Source of the DNA: Metridium senile
Taxonomy: Eukaryota > Cnidaria > Anthozoa > Actiniaria > Metridiidae
DNA: 64,000 bases
Assembly (NCBI GenBank): GCA_949775045.1
Contig: OX459104.1
Coordinates: 5,005,306 to 5,069,305, forward strand
Reading direction: 5' to 3'
The notes under the pieces were generated by a model. The model saw only the letters and a program-made list of their open reading frames with translations, had not been told where the DNA came from and searched no databases. Made by a program: the position numbers and the translations under genes. Shown piece after piece: positions 55,558 to 64,000 of this stretch. How positions within the stretch are numbered: the first letter of the stretch is position 1; each line of letters begins with the position of its first letter.

Positions 55558-56057
55558 TAGCCTGAGAAAACAGACGTTGTTTCGCTCCTCGTCCCCCCTT
55601 CTTTGAAGGCCGATTGCTTCAAAAATCCGATATTATTATCCCTCGATACTTTCAATACTTTTTAGAAGGCATTTTGTTTTCTTTACTGACGGAGACAAGT
55701 CAGCTTACAGAGGTATGAAGGATCGTATATGTTTACGTATTAACTTTAATGCGACTTCAAATGGCAATTCGTCAAACGAGAGCCGCTATGCTGGCTATCA
55801 AACGACAAAATACATTCAATTCCACTGCTTGGTATCGTGTATTCAATAAACTTTAACCATTATACACAATCATATTCTAGAGGTCAACAAGCCGGCAGTT
55901 CGCGTGCTAATGTATTGATGTTCGTATTCAGCCAATCACAGACGCTACCCGGATATCGGTAGAGCTACGTCATCAGTATGGAATTTCCCGCCTCGTTGCT
56001 CAGACGTTAGTTTCGCGGGGGGACGAGGAGCGAAACAACGTCTGTTTTCTCAGGCTA
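55558..56057. mobile_element. 500-bp MITE, copy B, 9-bp duplication AGCAAAAAT
   Basis: Counterpart of 24,280-24,776 with the same flanking 9-mer, so inserted before the A/B duplication. Confidence 0.9.
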
Positions 56058-56102
56058 AGCAAAAATAGAAAAATAAAAAATTTAAAATTCTCGTAAACTT
56101 AC

Positions 56103-56950
56103 CTAAGAGATCGAGTAATACAACCTCTACAAAAGCGATGGCCACACTGTGTTTGACAAGGTTCGCGCAATCCGAGGAGACAAATAGGACATTCGTATTT
56201 ACCCTCTAGTGGAGGATCAAAAAATCCATCTATTCCTCAAGCTACTTAAGGCCTGGGTCGGCAGTCAAATCCAGAAGAAAAATAAATTATCCACAGTTCC
56301 AAACCAACTCAACAGAAATGATTCAAATTTGCCACATAAATAGCCATTGATAAAATAAAGGACCTTATATGGTAAGTTTGCTGTTTCGGTGGTCACGTGA
56401 CCAGAGAGGTGAATTATTGTGACAAAATAGTTTTATTTTTTTCCGGTCGCGAGTTTTATCAAACACTTTAAATAAATACACCGAATGCACTTCAATACTG
56501 TGTCTCCACAAGGATCTACCTGGCGATCGTGACTATAGTTTTCTGTTAAGGAGATATTACAGGAAATAGGTCACGTGACCTAAGTTAATTTCCCTATTTC
56601 TCCAAATAACTCCACATCCCAAAAGTGAAAATCAGATCGCCAAGCAGACTTATATAGAGGGACCTCATTTTAAAATATTTAACTAAATATTTCCTTTCTA
56701 TAAGTAAAACTCGGAGCCGGAAAGCGAAAAAACGTATTTCTGACGTTGTTGGTCACGTGACGACTATGTGTTGAAAAACTTACGTTGAGATCACAAACGT
56801 CACCAATATCTATCATTGTGCCAAGTTTGAGTATTTTCTTGCAGATCTTTATGCCGTAACATGCAAAATTGATTTTATCGGATAACAGTTTAAAACCCAG
56901 GCCTTAAGTAGCTTGAGTCCTTCTGTAAATATACCAGGATTAAGAGACAT
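56103..56950 (-). pseudogene. TRAF-like RING exon E, interrupted by a 682-bp MITE
   Basis: The minus-strand ATG at 56,950 leads through [11 protein letters not shown]. The exon is cut at codon 11-12 by the MITE and resumes with [17 protein letters not shown] and CGHRFCRGC to the donor at 56,102. The insertion destroys the head unless spliced out. Promoter blocks upstream (56,990-57,150) are retained. Confidence 0.85.
56236..56917. mobile_element. 682-bp DNA element, 23-bp inverted ends, empty site in copy A
   Basis: The ends CTCAAGCTACTTAAGGCCTG and CAGGCCTTAAGTAGCTTGAG (23-bp perfect). Copy A reads CATCTATTCCTTCTGTAAA at the site, which gives a 2-bp TC duplication if the inverted ends are taken as flush (or TCCT if the ends are offset by two). 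The interior is non-coding, with several CACGTGAC motifs. Confidence 0.88.
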
Positions 56951-57477
56951 ATTTTGTGCTTAAGGCCCGTTCACACGAGCGATTTTTGCGGCGATTTGAG
57001 GTGCTTAGGTTTCAGAGGCAGATTTCGTATGAATGTAAAAAAAACTATGAAAATAAGTTTGTCAAAACTCTCACTCAGACTGTTTTGTATACCTAATTTT
57101 GATTGGCCGAAACGGTCATGCTCTCGCGATGTGATTGGATAGTGACTTTTGAGTGACAGTGACTGGGCCGGGTTATGATATCATCTTGTCAAGGCAGAGG
57201 AGGGTGTTCACGGTTCGCATAGGATCATGGGCGATAAACGGATTTTCGCTTCAGTTGTGTTTGCAGGTTGTTGCGTGTGGAGCTCAGTGGTACGGTGGCC
57301 GAGAGCGGCAATAAAAAGTCAAAATGAAAAAAGTCAAAGTGAAAAAAGTCAAAGTAATTTAGGGCTATATGACAAATGAAAATTGGAAAAAGTATGAAAA
57401 CGTCTAAAAGTTAAATTGATTTTGGGGCGTATATGGCATATGATAAATGGAAAAAGGCCAAAAGTAAACTATAATAA

Positions 57478-57600
57478 CTGATGATAATGATGGTGATGAT
57501 GATGATACTATAACTCATGATAATGATGGTGATGATGATGATACTATAACTGATGATAATGATGATGATGATGATACTATAACTAATAATGGTGATGATA
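57478..57600 (+). repeat. GATGAT minisatellite, copy B
   Basis: About three units; compare eight at 25,525-25,800. Confidence 0.85.
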
Positions 57601-58154
57601 ATAGTGCATATGGTGATGGTAATAATGGTGAAAAAAATAATTAAAATTTAATGATGGCGAGGCTCAGACAACGAAAATGAAGACAATGTAGTAATGATAA
57701 ATACACTGATAGCTAGTTGTATGCCGCACATCATCATAGAAGTTGGAATTGTCCGTGTTGTGGAGAAAAGAGAGTCAACTTGTTTTACATCAATATAAAA
57801 TCTACATACATGTAAATAAACAACAATCTTTTATAAAGGCATGATAAAACCACTCTCTCAACTATCTGACACAAAAAAGATTGAAAATTGGATGTCTGGT
57901 CATGTTTTTTGATTGTAATGAAAAAATACTGCATAATGTTTTGTTGATAAGCGTTATACAAATGAGTATAATATGATAACACTGATGATGTCGATCACTG
58001 ACTCTTTGAACAACAATACCGACTTAACTGTGAACAACAAGACTTTAGTTATATATAAACCTATTTCAATTGATGTTGATCATCTGCAAATGATTGATCT
58101 GAGACCTATAGGAATCGTGGGAGCTCACACTTGAACAGTGCTGAAAATCAGATA

Positions 58155-58340
58155 CAGTGGAACCCCGCCTTATGGCCAACCGCTTAATACGGCCGCTCCG
58201 TTATTGGGGCCAGTTTTTTGGGTCCCGACGGAATGCATGCCCATACATTTTCTATAAAATTCACCCACTTAATACGGCCACCACGTTAGTATGGCCACTT
58301 TGGGCTGTCCCTTCGGTGGCAGATTAACGGGGTTCCACTG
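58155..58340. mobile_element. pogo-like MITE, copy in B
   Basis: Counterpart of 13,793-13,979 and 26,379-26,564; 5' TA is kept and the 3' flank is CA, as in copy A. Confidence 0.85.
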
Positions 58341-59984
58341 CACTGGTATAATCAGTCATAAGATGATATTGGATGATTCTGTATAAAATGATTGCTTCTG
58401 CAATGTGCTCATAATTGAGTGAGTTTTATAATAATCAATAATGGATAGGCATTTAGAAAAACTTTAATTGCTTTATCAGAAACTCTTGGAGACTTGCAAG
58501 TGTGTTTAAGTATCATGCCCAAACAAGTGTGGAGATGTGTTACAACTACAACAGATGGAAGAACATTTGAAAGTTTGCCCAAAGAGACGAATACCCTGTG
58601 AATACTGCGATAACATGGTCTTATTCACCGACATTGAGGTAGTGGGGTTATCTGTCCATCTATTCATTTTTCAACCATTCATTTTTTCATTTATTCATAC
58701 TTTTATCCTACATTCATTTGTTTCTTTGATGGTCATTAATTAATCCATTCATTCATTTGTACATCTATTCATTTATCCATTCATTCACCAATCTAACATT
58801 CATTCATCTATTCATTCTTCCATGCATTAATTCACCAATCAAAACGTTCAGTCATCTATTCATTCTTCCATTCATTCATTCACTCATTCATTCACTCATT
58901 AATCATCATTCGAAAATGCATTTATGCAATTGATTCAAATGTCCATTTATTAATAATTATTTATACTGTCAGACATTCATTCATTCATTTTTATTCATTA
59001 AAACAATATTTTAGGAGTGTAAAAGTTTCTATTTTAATCATTTTCAATCGCCTGCCATCAAAACTTTCTATCAAACTGTGTATTTCAATATGTTGAATTC
59101 TCATACTTTCAGAGCCACTACAAAGAATGCCCAAAATATAAAATCCCTTGCCCCAAATGTGGAGAAAAAGTTGCAAATGAAAAGGTAAATGTTTGTAGTG
59201 ACAAATTTAGTGATGCTGATGATGATGATTATGGTGCTGATTGTAGTGATGACAATTCTGATGATGGTTGTGGATGTTCATGATTGCAATATTAATGATG
59301 AAGATGGTGATAGTGATCATGATGATGATGATGATTAGTCTTTTCCATGTTGAGCAGGGGACTGTACCAAAGTTTCTCAAAATTAATTTAATTCAAAAAT
59401 ATTATTTTTTTTACGAAAATACAAAGAATGTATGGTTTGGAAGGACGTTTTGGAAGGACACCATACATTTCTCTGTAATGTTGGCACAGTTTGGATGCTA
59501 ATATTTTTTTTCTATTTAGCCAAACGTTCTGAAACTTGGTCAATAAGCATATATTTGGTTACTCTCCCATGACACAGGGTAATGTTTCTGGAACCATAAT
59601 TAAATTAGTTTTTCACACTTGTACCCAGTCCCTTGTTCGATATGAAAAAGGCAAATGTTGATAATGATAGTGGATATTGATATGTCACCTGAATAAATGT
59701 GATGAATGCTATATCGAGTATGAATTGAGTTAGATTTGTTTAAACGTTTTAGTTCTTATATCTATATGTACTTTAGGTTGCCTACCACAGAGAAAACGTC
59801 TGCCCATTGGAGAAAATAAAATGCCCATTTGAGTATCTTGGTTGCAAAGAAGAGGTATTTCATTATTTATACCACAGGCACCCCAGGATCCAGAAATAGT
59901 CGATTGTTAATTGAGCAATTTCTCGTTTTGTTTCACATATATACTCTGCTCTGTAATAAATCTCTCTCGAAAGCTGCCACTCTC

Positions 59985-60478
59985 GTATAAGCGACCATTT
60001 AGGATTCAGGTTTTTGACTGTTTCATTGTTTTTCCTCTGTCGTAAGCGACCATCGAGAGTCATTAAATGAAGGGCTAAAGCTTGAAACGTCACTAAAGTT
60101 AAGCCAACATTTTTTACGGTGTTACAAATTTCATTACATTACCTTTTGTTTATATCAAACACCGACGCAACCTATACTAGTTTACTCGCTAGTTTCCATT
60201 AAATGATTGGCTAACTTTTGGAAATACATACCTAAAAGATCTTAAAAGATACCGTGGCAAAAAAATATGCTAAACAAAGAGTTAAGATACAGTTTAAAAA
60301 TTTAGAAATTCGTTTATTATATTTGACAAATTTCTGGATGCGTTATAAATTACGCATGGTTTGGGCTTCCTGTGTTAAGGTTCTCGTAAGCGACCATCTC
60401 CCGTAAGCGACCACTTTCTTCTGGCCATGGTCCGAGGGTGGTCGCTTACGAGAGAGTTAACTGTATCAGTACCAGAAT
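59985..60478. mobile_element. CTCTCGTAAGCGACCA element, copy in B
   Basis: Counterpart of 28,195-28,682. Confidence 0.65.
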
Positions 60479-60514
60479 GCTTTACGAAAGTAGGCGAAAC
60501 ATTTTTATTCATTC

Positions 60515-60795
60515 ATCCATTCATTAATTTATTACTTCCCATCGAGAGGGCCATTCCATGACGTTTCCCAACACTCACTACCACTACATTGGACATTAAA
60601 AGCATAGAACACTCGACTCACATGTTGATTTTTGTGGAGGGATGAAAACTGGATAACTCAGAGAAAAAGCCTTGTGGCATGAGAGAGAACACCACTTCAA
60701 ACAAACTATGTTAACTTGTCGCTTATGGCGCCGGGAAATCGAACTTAGGTCACAGTCAGGGCCAGCGCTCTCACCACTGGGCCACTCATGCTACC
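60515..60795 (-). mobile_element. tRNA-derived SINE, copy in B
   Basis: Counterpart of 28,710-29,015; head boxes GAAATCGAACTTAGG and CTCTCACCACTGGGCCA at the right end. Confidence 0.7.
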
Positions 60796-61444
60796 CTCCC
60801 ATAAATTATATTTATTTATTTATTCCTATCCATTAATTAATTTATTTTCAGAACTTCATTCCAGAAATCAAAAAACACGTTCTCTCAAGTCACATTCTTG
60901 ATCTTGCCAAAGCCGCCATAGCTCAACAACAGCCAATCACAAGCAACAGTGGATATGTTTCTGAAGATCTTTATTATGATCTTAAGTGAAAGAATGGCAG
61001 TAGTAGTTAGCACCCCCTGTATAGCATCACTGATATTTTATAGCATCACTTAGGAATATATGTAGTTTTCGTTAATGTTTTCAATATAAATATTATTATC
61101 AGAGCGATTCGACGTTTCGACGCCTCGAGCGTCATTTTCAAGAACGAAATGAAATTAAAGTATAAACGACTGATATTGAATATAAATAAGACAGTCAAAC
61201 AAGTCCCTAGGGATCTTAAAAAGCTTAGCTTTGATAGAGTCACTTTGGACGTTAGGAATATAGGCAAAAGAAAACGGAGTTTTGGTTGTAAATGAAATTC
61301 CGATCATAACTGCGAAGTTTGCGTGACAATTGTGATTGTTATGGCATCGCACTGATAATAGTTAGAGCAGGTGGTCTGTAAGAATGTAATGTTTAGTTTG
61401 ACCAGATATTATAATTTGGAATGCTATCATTTAAAAAAGTTAAT

Positions 61445-61603
61445 TAAGCCTGGTTTTCACTAGCGACCCAACGCAAGCGCAAGCACAAGCATGTGAAAAC
61501 GAGACGTGAATAAACGCAAGCGCAAACAAACTATTCACTAGTGCCATGCGGAACCACAAGCGCAAACGCAAGAAAAAAGTGAAAATTTTTGATATCTTGC
61601 GCT
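61445..61603. mobile_element. Truncated GCAAGCGCAAG MITE
   Basis: Left half of the 29,661-29,946 family, broken at TCTTGCGCTAATACCGGACC where repeat X begins. Confidence 0.75.
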
Positions 61604-61604
61604 A

Positions 61605-62070
61605 ATACCGGACCTGATCGTATGGTAACATTCTAGAACACTTGATCAAGTAATATTTATATCAGACTTGCGTTTGAAATAGTTTACTGCCCGCCTGTAC
61701 GCTGGGCGGTGAAGGGATTGCCCAGGTTTCTCTCCATAACTTCTTTTTCGTCTGTATTCTGAGGCATTGTATTTGTATTTGTAAATTTAGCTGTAACGTC
61801 AAGAGAGGTAATTGGTAAATTGGAACGCATGTTTTTTTATGCTGTCTTTACTATGCTTCAGTATCATTCGATTATGAGGCGCCACTTAGTTTTTCGTATG
61901 TTGGGCTTCCTGTGGAGTTCGTCTGCTCAAATGTGAACAGTCCAAAGTAATCGGACCAATCAGGGCGTACAATTTTCAGTGATCCAGTGATCAGGCCCTT
62001 ACCAGCTACCAAATCAATGGGGGGTATATCATAAGAGCGACAAAGCACAACTTAAAAGTTATAATTTACT
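61605..62070 (+). repeat. Interspersed repeat X, copy 3
   Basis: Starts within the ATACTGGACCTGATCGTATGG-type region of repeat X and runs through GGGCTTCCTGTGGAGTTCG. Confidence 0.75.
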
Positions 62071-62472
62071 TCATTTTAATTGTGTCCTAGTTTCCTATCC
62101 CAATACATACATAACTCTTACTTCATCATTCTCCTTGCTAGGACACCACAGGTATCCCAATACATTAGTCTCATTTCATCCTTTCTCCTTACTAGGACAC
62201 TAGGACACCACAGTTATCCCAATACATAAGTCTCACTTCATCATTCTCCTTGCTAGGACACTAGGACAGAGTCACTTTGGACGTTAGGAATATAGGCAAA
62301 AGAAAACGGAGTTTTGGTTGTAAATGAAATTCCGATCAGAACTGCGAAGTTTGCGTGACACTTGATTGTTATGGCATCGCACTGATAATAAAACTGGTCT
62401 GGTCTGTAAGAATGTGATGTTTAGTTTGACCAGATATTATAATTTGGAATACTATCAATTAAAAAAGTTAAT

Positions 62473-62725
62473 TAAGCCTGGTTTTCACTAGCAACGCAAC
62501 GCAACCGCAAATGCAAGCCAATGACAAGCATGTGAAAACGAGACGTGAATAAGCGCAAGCGCAAACAAACTATTCACTAGTGACACGCACAAGCGCAAAC
62601 GCAAGAAAAGGAAAATTTTTGATATCTTGCGCTTGCGTTATCACTGCGTCAAACGGTTTTCACGACGAAATAAGGTCTCTTGTGTTTGCGCTTGTGCTTG
62701 CGTCGCTAGTGAAAACTAGGCCTTA
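62473..62725. mobile_element. GCAAGCGCAAG MITE, complete copy in B
   Basis: Both ends present (AAGCCTGGTTTTCACTAGC and CGCTAGTGAAAACTAGGCCTT). Confidence 0.78.
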
Positions 62726-62826
62726 GCAAAGTATTTGTTTTGTTCATGTTTTTGATTCCATAAAGAATCCCAGACGGGAAAAGTTGTGAGCTTTTTTTTT
62801 TTTTTTAAGTCATTAGATATACGCTT

Positions 62827-63395
62827 TGTCACCCGTGAAGTGATCGTGAAAGCCTACAAGCTAGCAGCGCAGGGGACTATGGGTATCTTATGTATAATTT
62901 ACTAAAATGCAGGCATTTTATATGTCTACATCGCCACACTTGTCAATGGGTTATTGAGAAACTGCTATAAACCTATCAGACAACAAGAAAGCGCGTGCCG
63001 AATGCACATTTAGCTTCTGAACCTATCCATGATCCTTTGCCCCACTAGCTTGTAGGCTTTTCACGGGTGACAAACTTTCTCGGACAAGGGTGTACACCTA
63101 TTTCAAAAAAGGTTGTCATCGCCAAAAGCGATAGGCGATAGGTCATTGCAACACCCAAGTGCACTATGGGTATAATCTAAAGTATCTACAGAAAAGCAGA
63201 AAAGCTGTCTTCTAGGCACATTTTCAGTCCTACGACAAGCCATATAACTCTCCAGCGGAGATCGTTGTTTAGTGGAGCTGGCATGATTGAAAATTTCACG
63301 ACTTAGGATTATACCCATAGTGCACTTGGGTCTTGGAATGACCCATCGTCTATCGCTTTTGGCGATGACAACCTTTTTTAAAATATTTGTATACA
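62827..63395. mobile_element. Two MITEs, second copies of 30,056-30,304 and 30,322-30,628
   Basis: The CACCCGTGAAGTGATC element (62,827-63,073) and the GCCAAAAGCGATAGGCG element (63,090-63,395) are in the same order and spacing as in copy A. Confidence 0.78.
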
Positions 63396-63659
63396 CATTT
63401 TCATTTTTGTCACATTCTGTTTGCATCATATTTTTTTCCCAGAGCTTGTACTGTACGACTACAAGACCAACTAAAACGACACTAGCCTAGTTACTTTGTT
63501 TTGAACAAGATCCTCTTTTTATATCTATACAGTGAAAATAATTTAAGTATTACTATAAGTTGTTTTTTGCAAAATAAACGCAAAAAAAAAGAAAGAAAGA
63601 TAGTTACTGAAGGAATTTGGGTTATATTTGAGGCAATTTGGGATGTTGGGAGTAGAATT

Positions 63660-64000
63660 CTAGAACGTCTAGAACAAGAACAATCTGTATAATGTACAAT
63701 GCCGGATCTTATCAAACATTCTAGAACACTAGATCAGATCAGATCCCTTGACTTGATCTTAAACATTCTCTGTGGAACTAATACTGGACCTGATCGTATG
63801 GTAACATTCTAGAACACTTGATCAAGTAATATTTATATCAGACTTACGTTTGAAATAGTTTACTGCCCGCCTGTACGCTGGGCTGAGAAGCGATCGCCCA
63901 GGTTTCCCTCAATAACTTCTTTTTCGTCTCCGTTAGTATATTTTTTTTCTTCGTCTGTATTCTGAGGCATTGTATTTGTAAATTTAGCTGTAACTTCAAG
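63660..64000 (+). repeat. Interspersed repeat X, copy 4 (runs off the window)
   Basis: Matches 30,920-31,345, with a deletion near 63,775 compared with copy 2. It is truncated by the window end. Confidence 0.75.

Larger units (their letters stand above)
58480..60989 (+). pseudogene. TRAF-like zinc-finger exons 4-7, copy B, with nonsense codon
   Basis: Exons 58,480-58,638, 59,113-59,184, 59,777-59,854 and 60,852-60,989. In exon 4 a GAA codon has become TAA at 58,507-58,509 and a zinc-ligand His codon (CAC) has become CTC at 58,483. Later exons are open and end in the same stop. There is no RING head. It is clearly non-functional from exon 4, although a start at an internal Met (58,537) would give a short open frame. 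Confidence 0.88.
52260..62070 (+). repeat. Segmental duplication, copy B (direct partner 21,480-31,580)
   Basis: Parallel in order and orientation to copy A. Relative to A it carries insertions at 52,942-53,082, 53,635-54,036 and 56,236-56,917, lacks the MITE at 31,599-31,860, and has an extra internal duplication near 61,234-62,270. Homology continues to the end of the window through a second version of the 62.3-64.0-kb part. Confidence 0.92.
61234..62270 (+). repeat. Copy-B-specific duplication of about 1.04 kb
   Basis: The segment starting AGAGTCACTTTGGACGTTAG at 61,234 starts again at 62,271. Between the two starts, the MITE is cut at about 61,603 and joined to repeat X. Copy A has the segment once (29,464). 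A local duplication with a junction inside the MITE explains this. Confidence 0.8.

Noticed and set aside
51494..60989. A second full TRAF gene formed by RING exon D and zinc-finger copy B
   Set aside because: Exons 2 and 3 are missing between them, exon phases 2 and 0 do not match, and copy B has a nonsense codon.

Overview
This window looks like nuclear DNA of an early-branching metazoan, most likely an anthozoan cnidarian. The organism is inferred from content only: AT-rich sequence, short GT-AG-spliced exons in long introns, a TRAF6-type RING/zinc-finger gene family, CR1/L2-like and Penelope-like retroelement fragments, tRNA-derived SINEs, and very many short inverted-repeat DNA elements (MITEs). 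No rRNA gene, free-standing tRNA gene, CRISPR array or bacterial operon was seen.

Layout. 1-10,000 is repeat-rich. It holds a decayed gene resembling the 5' half of a Helitron-type element (spacer region, OTU-like domain, Cys-rich domain), broken by a fold-back element and a retroposon, followed by fragments of two LINEs. 10,228-24,985 (minus) is the only complete host-type gene: a 7-exon, 256-residue protein with a TRAF6-type RING (C3HC3D) and five TRAF-type zinc fingers that stops before any coiled coil or MATH domain. Its 8.2-kb first intron holds LINE fragments, a perfect 50-bp-arm palindrome and other repeats. 25,900-29,440 is an inverted copy of the 3' half of this gene (exons 4-7, plus strand, open but headless). 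29,660-38,300 is a dense field of MITEs, minisatellites and a Penelope-like remnant.

40,100-40,498 and 51,300-51,657 each hold a solitary copy of the gene's promoter plus RING exon (plus strand). Between them lies a DNA transposon of about 7.1 kb (42,920-50,044), with about 30-bp terminal inverted repeats and an imperfect 9-bp target duplication. It carries a 4-exon gene for a 977-residue transposase-like protein whose superfamily I could not name. It sits against a decayed element carrying a RecQ-like helicase remnant.

52,260-64,000 is a second, direct copy of 21,480-31,580. It contains another headless zinc-finger copy (with a nonsense codon) and another RING exon (interrupted by a 682-bp MITE). 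The two copies differ by several clean insertions, so one copy supplies the empty site for the other and target duplications can be read directly.

Overall, the locus appears to have been shuffled by inverted and direct segmental duplication. One gene still links RING and zinc-finger exons, three RING heads and two zinc-finger tails are orphaned, and transposons have inserted throughout.
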